Below are positions 26,898 to 35,061 of a stretch of DNA of 64,000 nt, in pieces (positions within the stretch are counted from its first letter, which is position 1; each line of letters starts with the position of its first letter). Location of the stretch: contig CAZEWP010000001.1 of NCBI GenBank assembly GCA_964516285.1, positions 1 to 64,000 on the forward strand, in the 5' to 3' direction. Both the position numbers and the translations under genes were made by a program. The notes below the pieces were generated by a model, which was not told where the DNA came from, made no database searches, and saw nothing but the letters and a program-made list of their open reading frames with translations. Source of the stretch: UBA1547 sp964516285 (GTDB lineage Bacteria; Patescibacteriota; Saccharimonadia; Saccharimonadales; Saccharimonadaceae).

Positions 26898-28001
26898 ATG
26901 CGCATCTCAGAAAAAAAATTGACTGGCAGAAGCCAGTCGATTATGGCCCTCGTGGCCAAAAAAAGACGCCAGATGGCGTCTTTGATCATGGCCCTAGTGG
27001 TCGTGGTCGGAATCGGTGGCGGGATTGCTTTATTCAGAAAGACCCCAACCACTACAGCCACCACAACCCAGCCAAGCCCTGCGACAGAGACCGTCACTCC
27101 GGATCCCAAGTTCCAAACGGTCCAGCATTTTGTGGCCGGCGCTAAAAACGCTGGCTGGTCACAAGACCAGTTGGCCGTAGAGTTTGTCAACAGCAATGCT
27201 GACAACTCCACGCCCGGAAACCAGGCGTTCTTGTCTAGTGGTGCTAAAACCACAACAGAACTTCTGGCGTGGCTCACTGGTAGTAGTCGAAGCGCCGAAG
27301 GCACTCGGTTATTAATAACCGAGTACACCGGCGCATCCGCCGGCGAGGTCCAAAACCCAGATTACTGGGTCGTGGCCCAAGCTAAGGCGGACTTCCGTTA
27401 CACAGAGATGACTCTCTGGCGCAACGGAGCAATCCACACCCAAGCCGGCAAGGCCGGCAATGTTGGAGATATCTTTTTTGCTTTCGTTCCTCCGCGGAAT
27501 GAGAGCAAAATTGTGTATGTGCGAGGTGGATGTGCAAACCCCACCTTGAACGTTCCGACCCCCAACCAACCGACGCCGACCACGAGGCCGGCAACGACTC
27601 AGCCCCCAGTGGATGAGCCAGAGCCGACAACCCGTCCGTCCAAGCCCGGTGAGACGACCACCAGGCCGTCAACCACCAAGCCAGAGCCGACCACAAGGCC
27701 AGCCACCACCCCGAAAGCCAAGGACCCCTCAAAAGATATCCTGGCCAATCCGAAGGTGGCGGATTGGAAGAAAAACGGCGGGGAGTTACTCCAAATCCTT
27801 TGGGATCTGGACGCTCCCAATGGCTATCAGCCAGCGCCTCGCGAAGAGGCAAAAGCGAAAGCCGACGCCATCAATAGAGCCAACAAGGGGCTCGAGGAAC
27901 AGCACAGTAGTGCCGTAGCCTCGGCCCCAGTCGTCGACGACAACCAGGGACACGTTGCCGTCACTAAGCCGAGCGACCCAAATTGGTCGCCCTTCGGCTA
28001 A
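26898..28001 (+). CDS. Secreted or membrane-anchored protein with Thr/Pro/Arg repeats
   Basis: The product has 367 residues from the ATG at 26898, chosen over an upstream in-frame GTG at 26889 because the Shine-Dalgarno AAAGGAGG overlaps that GTG. A basic N-terminus and a transmembrane segment (ASLIMALVVVVGIGGGIALF, about 28-47) precede a folded domain (about 70-215), a low-complexity linker with repeated EPTTRP/TTRPAT units (about 220-275), and a helical C-terminal part. I recognise no catalytic motif. Base and codon use (many GCC, ACC, GGC codons) differ strongly from neighbouring AT-rich genes, suggesting transfer from a higher-GC donor. That would fit the actinobacterial hosts of Saccharibacteria, but this is inference. 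Confidence 0.75.
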   Translation: MRISEKKLTGRSQSIMALVAKKRRQMASLIMALVVVVGIGGGIALFRKTPTTTATTTQPSPATETVTPDPKFQTVQHFVAGAKNAGWSQDQLAVEFVNSNADNSTPGNQAFLSSGAKTTTELLAWLTGSSRSAEGTRLLITEYTGASAGEVQNPDYWVVAQAKADFRYTEMTLWRNGAIHTQAGKAGNVGDIFFAFVPPRNESKIVYVRGGCANPTLNVPTPNQPTPTTRPATTQPPVDEPEPTTRPSKPGETTTRPSTTKPEPTTRPATTPKAKDPSKDILANPKVADWKKNGGELLQILWDLDAPNGYQPAPREEAKAKADAINRANKGLEEQHSSAVASAPVVDDNQGHVAVTKPSDPNWSPFG

Positions 28002-28010
28002 CCACGCAAG

Positions 28011-28038
28011 GGGGGTGACTGCATCAGCAGTCACCCCC
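28011..28038 (+). terminator. GC-rich hairpin after the cassette gene
   Basis: A perfect 12-bp stem (GGGGGTGACTGC with its complement) has an ATCA loop and lies 9 nt after the stop. It lacks a U-tract, so it is either a weak intrinsic terminator or an mRNA-stabilising hairpin. Confidence 0.55.
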
Positions 28039-28044
28039 ACACCC

Positions 28045-28074
28045 CAGACATGCACATTATAATAATCTGACTTG
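28045..28074 (-). repeat. Right terminal inverted repeat of the cassette
   Basis: This is the 30-nt reverse complement of the left arm at 26760-26787, differing only by a 2-nt insertion (AT). Confidence 0.85.
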
Positions 28075-28142
28075 AAAACAACCTTAACAATTCGTTTAAC
28101 AAACCGTATCTTTTTAATAATTTAAAAAAGGAGGATTTAAAA

Positions 28143-29384
28143 ATGAGTTTATTTTCATATTTTAAAAACAGCCCTAAACGAATTCTTGGTTTCGTAGTTA
28201 TGCTTTTAGCTAGCATTGCCCTACCAACCACGATTCTAGCTTGGGGACCAATCAGACCAACCTACACCATTGAAAAGCCAGCTCCCCATGTTACTTTTAA
28301 CTCTATCACTAATAACCCAAATTATGGTGATGAGCGAAACTTTGTAACTATCAAGGACGCTAGCAATCAAAACGCTGGTGGCTGGGTTGACCAAATTACT
28401 GTTCAAGACGGCAAAGAATATTATGTTCGCATGTATGTTCACAACAATGCCGCCGAAAATCTAAACCTAGTAGCCAACAATGTAACTGCTAAGTTTAATG
28501 TTCCAACCTATAATGCGAAAAAAGTTCAAATTGATGGTTATCTATCCGCTGACAATGCCCAACCCAAAGAGATTTGGGATCAAGCAGTTTTCGTCAGCGA
28601 TCAAACCTTTAATTTAAGCTATGTAGCTGGTTCTACTACCTACACCAACAATATCTTCACTGACGGCACCGCCTTAACAGATGAGGTTATCGGTAACGGT
28701 GTCAAACTAGGTTACGAAAAACTTGACGGTAAAATCCCTGGTTGTTTCCAATTTAGCGGTCTAGTTATCTTTAAGGTTAAAGCCACCACTACTGACTTTA
28801 GTCTACAAAAAACTGTCCGCCTAACTGATTCAACCGATCGAGTTTTTAAAGAAAGCGTTAAAGCTAAACCAGGCGATAAGGTAGACTTCCAAATCTACTT
28901 TAAAAACACCGGTGGTACTCAACTTAAAAATGTTGTTATTAAAGACAAACTACCAGCTGGTTTAGAATATGTCGCTGGTTCATCTAAGTTATTCAACTCT
29001 GATGGACTTAAAGACATAGTAGATGGAATCACCACAACCGGTGTTAACATCGGTGGCTATATGCCAAATGGTGATGCCTATCTAATGTTTACCGCTAAAG
29101 TTGTTGCTAACGACAAACTCCCAGTTTGTGGGTTGAATAAACTTACTAACAAAGCCGAAGCTGTCACTAGTAACGGCACCAAAGAAGATACGGCCGAGGT
29201 CTTAGTCGATCGCTATTGTGAACCCGACAAAGAACCTGAACCACCAGTTGAACCTGAACCACCAGTAATTCCAGAAGAATTACCTGTCACTGGTCCAAGT
29301 GATATTGTTTCAGCCTTCTTAGGCCTTGGGTCTCTTGTTACTAGCGCTGGTTATTACCTTAATAGCCGACGCAACAAGCGTTAA
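28143..29384 (+). CDS. LPVTG-anchored surface protein with a DUF11-like repeat domain
   Basis: The 413-residue product has a Gram-positive-type signal peptide (ILGFVVMLLASIALPTTILA). A beta-rich ectodomain follows, including a DUF11-like region (VDFQIYFKNTGGTQLKNVVIKDKLPAGLEYVAGS). Next is a Pro/Glu spacer of repeated EPPV units, and the end is a sorting signal: LPVTG, a hydrophobic stretch and the basic tail SRRNKR. It is therefore expected to be linked to the cell wall by an LPXTG sortase. The only sortase in the window looks class-B-like, so its enzyme is probably elsewhere. It has a strong AAGGAGG Shine-Dalgarno and a strong terminator downstream. Confidence 0.9.
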   Translation: MSLFSYFKNSPKRILGFVVMLLASIALPTTILAWGPIRPTYTIEKPAPHVTFNSITNNPNYGDERNFVTIKDASNQNAGGWVDQITVQDGKEYYVRMYVHNNAAENLNLVANNVTAKFNVPTYNAKKVQIDGYLSADNAQPKEIWDQAVFVSDQTFNLSYVAGSTTYTNNIFTDGTALTDEVIGNGVKLGYEKLDGKIPGCFQFSGLVIFKVKATTTDFSLQKTVRLTDSTDRVFKESVKAKPGDKVDFQIYFKNTGGTQLKNVVIKDKLPAGLEYVAGSSKLFNSDGLKDIVDGITTTGVNIGGYMPNGDAYLMFTAKVVANDKLPVCGLNKLTNKAEAVTSNGTKEDTAEVLVDRYCEPDKEPEPPVEPEPPVIPEELPVTGPSDIVSAFLGLGSLVTSAGYYLNSRRNKR

Positions 29385-29437
29385 ACGAGTCTGACCGCTC
29401 CTCACAACTTAACAGTTTGAAGCGATTCAGACAGCGA

Positions 29438-29467
29438 AACACCCCGCATCTTAGCGGGGTGTTTTGT
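29438..29467. terminator. Bidirectional intrinsic terminator
   Basis: The 10-bp perfect stem AACACCCCGC/GCGGGGTGTT (29438-29447 with 29454-29463) is followed by TTGTTTG. It separates the convergent surface-protein and histidine kinase genes. Confidence 0.85.
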
Positions 29468-29483
29468 TTGCTAACTATCTAGC

Positions 29484-31634
29484 TTATTTAACTGGCAACA
29501 TAAAACCAAAGGTGCTACCCTTGCCCTCGATTGTTTCAAAAATAATCTTACCATCATGAGCATAAATAACCTTTTTAGCTAAATACAGCCCCACCCCTGA
29601 GCCACTCGGCCGTTGTTTTTTAGCGTTACTAGCCCTGTAAAACTTAGTAAACAACTCTTTTTGCTCAACTTTTGGCACACCAATTCCGCTATCTTGAACC
29701 GTAAAAGACACCCATTCACTATCACAGGCTAAACCAATTTTTATCTCACTCTTAGGGTGGGAATAAAAAATAGCATTATCTATAAAGTTCATCACCACCT
29801 GACGAATCTTATTTTCATCAAGCTCTAACGGCGGCACCTCATCATGACAAGCACAGCTTAATTTAATCTCCTTTTTTTGAGCCACCATCAACAAACCATC
29901 AACCTCAGTCTTAACTAGCTCCATTAAATTAACCGTAGTTCGATCAACCACAAACTTACCTGTTTGCAACCTAGAAACATCAAGAAAATCATTAACCAAC
30001 CGCACCATCTTATCGCTACTGATATAGGCATCAGCTAAAATCTTTTTCTGCTGACTACTTATCTTACCAGCATCACCATCCGCTAACATACTAATATACC
30101 CCTTAATACTAGTTAACGGTGTTCTTAGTTGATGTGAAGCCATACTAATAAAATCGTCCTTAGCTTTATCTAGCTTTCTTAACATTGCGTTCTTAACCCT
30201 TAATTCTTTAATAGCCTCATCTATGCGCTGACGTAAAGTAATATTAAAATCTTGAATTTCTTCAACAGCTAAAGCATTCTGAATTGCAATTATTAAAGCG
30301 TTAGCAATGACGTTTAAAACCTCTAAATCACGGCTAACATAGTTCGACGACATCTTTTCACCAAGACACAAAAAGCCAATTAAACTACCTTTGCTAGTTA
30401 GTGGTAAGACTACTCCAATTTTATTTGTTAATAAAATTTGTTTAATTTCGTCTGTTTCTTCTAATGCTATTGTTGCTATAGCCCCAGCTTGCTTAGAAAA
30501 ATAACCACTAATCTTCTCAATGTCTGAATCTACTAATTTCCTATAATTATCTGATCCCACTAATACATATTCTTTGTTTGGCAAATAAACAACGAAAAAA
30601 GCTTGCTCTGCTTTTAGGGTTACTGTTACTTCTTTAACTACTTTTTTTAAGAGCTCCCTCAAATCAGTTGTCACAGCTAAAGCCTGATTAATCCGAGCAA
30701 AAAACTCTTCTGTATTATAGTTGTCTCTATAAAATATTTTATTAGTTACTTTATCAAAAAAGCGCTTTAATGGTTGGAATAATAAAACTAAAACCAAGCT
30801 AACTATAACATTAGCTATTAACTCTGCTGGGGTTGAACTACCCAGTTTTAAAAAACTAGATAAAACAGCCATAGAGCCAATATAGATTCCAGCCATAGTG
30901 GCAAGCGATAATGAATAAGTAGCGCTTCGCACAATCGCCATCCGCACATCAAACAAACCACCCTTAAGGATACCGTAAGAAGTTACCCCAACAAAAATTA
31001 TAGAAAAAAATGGCGTAATAGTATCTACTATCTTAGCCATATTTCCCTTAAACATAGGAGCGATAAAAATCATTATCGCTATAGAAGCTGCTGTTAACCC
31101 AAAACCAAATAATATATAAGAAATATTGTTTTTATTAGTTTTATTTTTTTTCTTGTAATATAAAAACTTAATTATTAATGTAAGGATACCTAAAAAAGCT
31201 AATAAATATATAGACCCAAAATACAACCAAGCAATTTCCCCGTGCACCGGTATGGCTGTACCCATAACAACATCAACATTTTTTACTATTTTATCTGTAA
31301 AAAATATAACGGGAAAAAGACTTATAATAAAACAGGCTATAAGTAAACAAAATGGTACCAATATTTTTCTAAATAAAAAGACTGGATAAGTTAAAATAAA
31401 AACAAAAAATAAAAACATACCTCCAACCCCAAAAATATCAGTTATTTTGACAGCTGTTAATGGCTGTAACACATAATTCGATAAAGCAAATGACACCACC
31501 CATCCTGATAAGAAAAAAACTAATATAAAAAAAATTTTATTGTAAAGTTTGCGATGGTTACTTAACAAAACAATAATTGACATAAACAACATAACTATCG
31601 CCAAAAGTATACTCATGATTACTATAACATTCAT
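29484..31634 (-). CDS. Multi-TM sensor histidine kinase with a GAF-like domain
   Basis: The product has 716 residues. The N-terminal ~310 residues hold about nine hydrophobic helices resembling the 7TM/ComP-type sensor region of peptide- and lipid-sensing kinases. A GAF-like domain (about 325-465), HisKA with SMASHQLRTPLTSIKGYIS (phospho-accepting His) and a HATPase domain (VVMNFIDNAIFYS, DSGIGVPK, GSGVGLYLAKKVI) follow. It is last in an operon with an acyltransferase, a ThiF enzyme and a methyltransferase, and overlaps the methyltransferase stop by 4 bp. I infer that it may sense the molecule those enzymes make. No response regulator is adjacent; a receiver-only protein is at 41.75 kb. Confidence 0.9.
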   Translation of the reverse strand: MNVIVIMSILLAIVMLFMSIIVLLSNHRKLYNKIFFILVFFLSGWVVSFALSNYVLQPLTAVKITDIFGVGGMFLFFVFILTYPVFLFRKILVPFCLLIACFIISLFPVIFFTDKIVKNVDVVMGTAIPVHGEIAWLYFGSIYLLAFLGILTLIIKFLYYKKKNKTNKNNISYILFGFGLTAASIAIMIFIAPMFKGNMAKIVDTITPFFSIIFVGVTSYGILKGGLFDVRMAIVRSATYSLSLATMAGIYIGSMAVLSSFLKLGSSTPAELIANVIVSLVLVLLFQPLKRFFDKVTNKIFYRDNYNTEEFFARINQALAVTTDLRELLKKVVKEVTVTLKAEQAFFVVYLPNKEYVLVGSDNYRKLVDSDIEKISGYFSKQAGAIATIALEETDEIKQILLTNKIGVVLPLTSKGSLIGFLCLGEKMSSNYVSRDLEVLNVIANALIIAIQNALAVEEIQDFNITLRQRIDEAIKELRVKNAMLRKLDKAKDDFISMASHQLRTPLTSIKGYISMLADGDAGKISSQQKKILADAYISSDKMVRLVNDFLDVSRLQTGKFVVDRTTVNLMELVKTEVDGLLMVAQKKEIKLSCACHDEVPPLELDENKIRQVVMNFIDNAIFYSHPKSEIKIGLACDSEWVSFTVQDSGIGVPKVEQKELFTKFYRASNAKKQRPSGSGVGLYLAKKVIYAHDGKIIFETIEGKGSTFGFMLPVK

Positions 31635-32365
31635 CTGATATGCTCCATAATAAACAGTCGGTTTTGATTAGCTTGTATATCCTCCATATGTATAATCCTT
31701 AATTTAGACAACTTTGCAATTTTCTTTATTTCTATAAGACTATCATACTGTATTATCCCTCTTTTCGACATTATATAGATTTTAAATTGACCCCAAAGCA
31801 TATTAAAATATTTGGGAAGTCTTTTAAACATCTTGAGTATTACACAAATTTTTTGCATTAAGTTTAAACCAGACAAATGAGCATTAATAAATTTCACACT
31901 ATTTGTTTCTTTATTTGGCTTAGGGTTTACTAGTATAATTTTAGCTTTTTGATCAGATAATAATCTGCGCACAGAAATTAAAAACTTTTTTTTGTCATTA
32001 ATAAAAAACAATACATTAACAATAATTATTACATCAAATTTTTTATTTATATTTAGATTATTTAAATCCATTTTTATAAAATTAACCCTATCTCCATGAA
32101 CAGATGAAGCTATTTTTAACATCTCAGAAGATGCATCAACAGCATAAATTCCACCTAAAAAATTATTCTTTAGAATTTCAGCCTCCAACAACCCACTACC
32201 ACAGCCCAAATCAAGAATATTTCTAGGATTATAACTCAATGCCATTTTAGCAATTTTTGTATATTTTTCTCTATGTGATCTTGAATCTGAAGACACAAAA
32301 TGAAAAGACCTTGCCATTTTATCCCAAACTGTTTTCTTTATTATTTCTTTATTTCTTTTTCTCAT
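31631..32365 (-). CDS. Class I SAM-dependent methyltransferase
   Basis: The 244-residue product has motif I ILDLGCGSGLLEAEIL, the acidic end of strand 2 (GIYAVDASSEML), KMDLNNL and FDVIIIVNVLFF, so a Rossmann methyltransferase is clear. The C-terminal half is longer and more basic than in minimal members and gives no substrate clue. It sits 6 bp after the ThiF gene and overlaps the histidine kinase start by 4 bp, so it is tightly coupled in the acyltransferase-ThiF-methyltransferase-kinase operon. I infer a tailoring role on the operon's product. Confidence 0.88.
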   Translation of the reverse strand: MRKRNKEIIKKTVWDKMARSFHFVSSDSRSHREKYTKIAKMALSYNPRNILDLGCGSGLLEAEILKNNFLGGIYAVDASSEMLKIASSVHGDRVNFIKMDLNNLNINKKFDVIIIVNVLFFINDKKKFLISVRRLLSDQKAKIILVNPKPNKETNSVKFINAHLSGLNLMQKICVILKMFKRLPKYFNMLWGQFKIYIMSKRGIIQYDSLIEIKKIAKLSKLRIIHMEDIQANQNRLFIMEHIR

Positions 32366-32371
32366 AAAAAC

Positions 32372-33172
32372 TTATTTATTATAGATAACAAATTTTTTAT
32401 TATAAAAATCCATAAGAGTTACAGCAGGAGCTGCCAATAATTTTTTATCTTTTTTAATATAAAAACTCACTAAATCTTCTAGCAATACTAGGTATATAGC
32501 AATCGCATGGCACCAACTAGGAAATACTTTTATTTTTCCCTTTATAACATCCCTGACAATTTTATTATTCGCTTCAACTGGTAAAATTGGAAATTGAATT
32601 TTAATAATCTTTTCCATAGAAAATTTACCATCTTCAAAAAATAAATCACCATAATGTGGGCCATCAGGATCTATATTCATCGAACTAAGCATACTACCAG
32701 AAATCTGAGCTGTCATAACCCATTTTTTCTGTTTTCTTGCAGCTTCTTGTAATTCTATTGATCTGTCAATAGAAAAAAATTCTATAGCATCTATTACAAC
32801 ATCACAACCCTCTATAAAACTATCCACATTATCTTTATTGATTCCGTAATCCCATACTTTTAATTTTATATTAGGATTTATTCTCATTAATTCATCCGCA
32901 ACAGCCAACGCCTTGTTTTTTCCAATAGTATCAATATAACAACCAAATTGTCTATTAATATTTGATATCTCAAAAACTTCTGGATCACATATATTAATAT
33001 TTTCTACACCTAGTCTGACAAGCATGTGCGCCATTGACCCACCTAATCCACCAGCACCTGCAATAGCTACTTTCAGATTTTTTATTCTTTCTTGCTCCTT
33101 TTGAGTAAAAATACCAATATTTCTTTGAAACATTTCTTCATATTTATATTTCATATCTTTATTTTTAACCAT
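32372..33172 (-). CDS. ThiF/MoeB/HesA-type adenylyltransferase
   Basis: The 266-residue E1-like Rossmann protein has VAIAGAGGLGGSMAHMLVRLG, DPEVFEISNINRQFG (Arg and Asn that contact ATP), GKNKALAVADEL (Lys) and CDVVIDAIEFF (Mg-binding Asp). The family adenylates the C-terminal carboxylate of a small protein or peptide, or a free carboxylate. The CxxC zinc pairs of MoeB/ThiF are missing, and there is no ubiquitin-like partner nearby. Its position between an acyltransferase and a methyltransferase suggests activation of a small substrate. The 49-aa Cys-Cys peptide encoded at 34.9 kb is a possible but unproven partner. Confidence 0.88.
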   Translation of the reverse strand: MVKNKDMKYKYEEMFQRNIGIFTQKEQERIKNLKVAIAGAGGLGGSMAHMLVRLGVENINICDPEVFEISNINRQFGCYIDTIGKNKALAVADELMRINPNIKLKVWDYGINKDNVDSFIEGCDVVIDAIEFFSIDRSIELQEAARKQKKWVMTAQISGSMLSSMNIDPDGPHYGDLFFEDGKFSMEKIIKIQFPILPVEANNKIVRDVIKGKIKVFPSWCHAIAIYLVLLEDLVSFYIKKDKKLLAAPAVTLMDFYNKKFVIYNK

Positions 33173-33190
33173 AGAATTAAACCTTTCTTT

Positions 33191-34102
33191 CTAAATAAAT
33201 AATAACATAAATCTATAAAATTTTAATTTTATAGGAACTGTTAAAGATCCTAGGTAATATTTTGTTCCACCAATTCTAATTAAAAAAAGTGATAAAGGCC
33301 AATATTTAATCTTTAAACGATTAAAAAGGTTTTCGTCTATACAAGCTACTGTAATTTTTTTGTTTTTAATACAATAGCTAATAACCATTCTATATAGCCC
33401 TTTTGCAATTTTTTGACCAGGAAGAGCAGCTAAACTTCCAATCTCAACGACTCTTTCGCCCTCTTTATACAATCTTCTGCTTACTTTATTTTTAATATCA
33501 AAATTATTAATAACCGGCAAGCCTAGCTCTGAGTTATTAATTATCCTGATAACTCCAACTATTTTATCTTGCTCCTTAGCAATAAAATATTTTGAATAAC
33601 GATTAAACTTATCTTTCTGTATGACATCCTTTTGATTCTCAGACAAATATCCGACCTCAACATATCTATTAAAAAGAAAATTTCTAGCTTTCAAAATTTC
33701 CTCGCCCCGAGCTTCCTTATAGATAATAGTTTTTTTATAAGCCTTATTGCCCGTCTTCCATATTATTAAAAATGTGGTCACAAACAACCAAACTACAACT
33801 AAAACATATAACCACCACGGTAAATTTTTACCAAATATAAAAATATAAAAATAGGGAGCAACCCAGCCAAAACGATTAATCACCAACCCTTTAATAAAAC
33901 CTTCTTCCGATATAAGTTTAGTTATGTCTATTTTTTTTGTTCTAACATATTCTCTTTTGTAATACTGATATCCACTCTTTATCATTAGGTATTCTCCAAA
34001 ATAATAAATTGGTATCGTTATTAAATATAAACAAATATAAAATATTGGGTTTACATTATAAACATCTACAGCTTGATTAAAAAGATGACTAATAAAATTC
34101 AT
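33191..34102 (-). CDS. Membrane-anchored LuxI/FeeM-like acyltransferase (GNAT fold)
   Basis: The product has 303 residues from the ATG at 34100-34102. An ATG 18 nt further upstream overlaps the TATAAT box and is rejected. The first ~120 residues contain three or four hydrophobic helices (PIFYICLYLITIPIYYF; LPWWLYVLVVVWLFVTTFLIIW). The C-terminal ~170 residues resemble the GNAT fold of acyl-homoserine lactone and N-acyl amino acid synthases: RYSKYFIAKEQDKIVGVIRI, ERVVEIGSLAALPGQ, and a terminal YYLGSLTVPIKL. Such enzymes transfer acyl chains to amino acid-like acceptors. The membrane anchor is unusual. It is the first gene of a four-gene operon that ends in a sensor kinase. Confidence 0.72.
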   Translation of the reverse strand: MNFISHLFNQAVDVYNVNPIFYICLYLITIPIYYFGEYLMIKSGYQYYKREYVRTKKIDITKLISEEGFIKGLVINRFGWVAPYFYIFIFGKNLPWWLYVLVVVWLFVTTFLIIWKTGNKAYKKTIIYKEARGEEILKARNFLFNRYVEVGYLSENQKDVIQKDKFNRYSKYFIAKEQDKIVGVIRIINNSELGLPVINNFDIKNKVSRRLYKEGERVVEIGSLAALPGQKIAKGLYRMVISYCIKNKKITVACIDENLFNRLKIKYWPLSLFLIRIGGTKYYLGSLTVPIKLKFYRFMLLFI

Positions 34103-34111
34103 ATATTCTAT

Positions 34112-34117
34112 ATTATA
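34112..34117 (-). promoter_or_regulatory. -10 box of the acyltransferase-ThiF-kinase operon
   Basis: TATAAT on the minus strand lies 9 nt before the chosen acyltransferase ATG and inside the longer in-frame extension. It supports a separate, leaderless transcription unit. Confidence 0.55.
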
Positions 34118-34157
34118 CATAAGTAGTGTTGTTTTAATATAAAACTTATCTATGTTC

Positions 34158-34688
34158 TTATTTAACTATAGCTTTAATAATCGCAGGGCTTTCTAAGCAT
34201 TTATTTATTACTTCACTGAAAGATACTTTACGGCTAATGAGCTCTTCGACTTGATAGGTTTCTTTTTCTTGATAACTACATATTTTATAATATTCACGAA
34301 TCCTTTTTCCAAACTCATAACCATTATCTATATCTTTTGACACTTCTGGTGGTAGTTGAAGAGGTGAGCTTAAGTTATAAATCCAGTGATCACCGTAAAA
34401 TATAGATGCACAACAAATTAAATTGTATATTCCATCAATCTTCTTTAAGCCACCCTCTAACCCAATAGCAAATAAAATATTATCTTTATGGACGTCTTTA
34501 AAAGCATTTTTTGCTCGATTTTTAGCACCAGTGATAGTTTCTTTCTCTGTAGTTGGCTGATCTGACACACCAGAATCTACATCACATTTTATAATTGAAA
34601 ATTTATAACCTTTTTTATCTAGACATTCTGCTAAGATATTATATTTATCTTGACTGGTTGACCCAATAGCTGTTTTTAAAATTTCCAT
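34158..34688 (-). CDS. YjjX/DUF84-type non-canonical NTP phosphatase
   Basis: The 176-residue protein matches the inosine/xanthosine triphosphatase family: an N-terminal TAIGSTSQDKYNIL segment, SGVSDQPTTEKETITGAKNRAKNA and AIGLEGGLKKIDGIYNL. Members hydrolyse oxidised or deaminated purine NTPs. It has an AAGGAG Shine-Dalgarno 8 nt before the ATG. It lies after the terminator that ends the peptide gene and before the acyltransferase operon, so a functional connection with either is uncertain. A nucleoside phosphorylase lies 2 kb away. Confidence 0.8.
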   Translation of the reverse strand: MEILKTAIGSTSQDKYNILAECLDKKGYKFSIIKCDVDSGVSDQPTTEKETITGAKNRAKNAFKDVHKDNILFAIGLEGGLKKIDGIYNLICCASIFYGDHWIYNLSSPLQLPPEVSKDIDNGYEFGKRIREYYKICSYQEKETYQVEELISRKVSFSEVINKCLESPAIIKAIVK

Positions 34689-34739
34689 AATTAAACTCTC
34701 CTTATGTCATACATTCTTTTTTAGTTAAAGTTATAATAG

Positions 34740-34771
34740 AAAAAATCCCTACCATAAAATACAGTAGGGAT
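34740..34771 (-). terminator. Intrinsic terminator after the Cys-Cys peptide gene
   Basis: On the minus strand, stem ATCCCTAC/GTAGGGAT (34764-34771 with 34745-34752) is followed by a T-run (34740-34745). It ends the radical SAM-peptide transcript about 95 nt after the peptide stop. Confidence 0.85.
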
Positions 34772-34865
34772 AGTTTAGTTTTTAACAGAGAGGTTACTTT
34801 AATTTAGTTTGATAATATTATCTTTAACTAGTTTTTATAAATACCACCTTACATTTGTATTGTAA

Positions 34866-35015
34866 TTACACTTTTTCTTTAAAAGAACTACCACAACAAT
34901 TTTTACCAGACATAAATATAACTTTAGTAATTGATTCACCAGAGGGTAGAGTTTCTTCTTTGCGAACAGGTTCCTGAAGATTTTTTCTCTTAACTCGTGT
35001 TTGAAGAACTTTCAA
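34866..35015 (-). CDS. Candidate RiPP precursor peptide (49 aa, TTG start)
   Basis: This short gene is read from a TTG (35013-35015) placed 9 nt after AAGGAG, the same spacing and start codon as the radical SAM gene just upstream. The peptide has 49 residues. It has a basic, Glu-containing N-terminal leader-like part (TRVKRKNLQEPVRKEETLP), a hydrophobic VIFM, and the C-terminal core SGKNCCGSSFKEKV with two adjacent Cys. It lies 46 bp after the maturase, has its own terminator, and no other gene intervenes. I infer a ribosomally made, radical-SAM-modified peptide. No exporter or protease is adjacent. Confidence 0.7.
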   Translation of the reverse strand: MKVLQTRVKRKNLQEPVRKEETLPSGESITKVIFMSGKNCCGSSFKEKV

Positions 35016-35061
35016 TTAAAACTACTCCTTTCTGTAAGATTTTTTATATCATCTAGAATTA

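Larger units (their letters stand above)
26760..28074. mobile_element. GC-rich cassette bounded by inverted repeats, no transposase
   Basis: A segment markedly richer in G and C than either flank is bracketed by inverted repeats. The left repeat is 26760-26787 (CAAGTCAGATTATTATA...GTGCATGTCTG) and the right is 28045-28074. They match over 28 positions, and the right copy has two extra bases (AT). Inside are one secreted-protein gene, its hairpin leader and a GC-rich terminator-like hairpin. No recombinase is inside and no target-site duplication is obvious, so it may be a non-autonomous transposon-like unit or a transferred segment. Confidence 0.55.

Noticed and set aside
26777..28231. Several overlapping long frames on both strands in the GC-rich cassette
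   Set aside because: High GC lowers stop-codon frequency. Only the frame from 26898 has a Shine-Dalgarno, signal-type helix and coherent domain order.
29401..29437. Inverted pair TCTGA/TCAGA after the LPVTG gene as a second element
   Set aside because: The arms are short and far apart. The strong terminator directly downstream explains the region.
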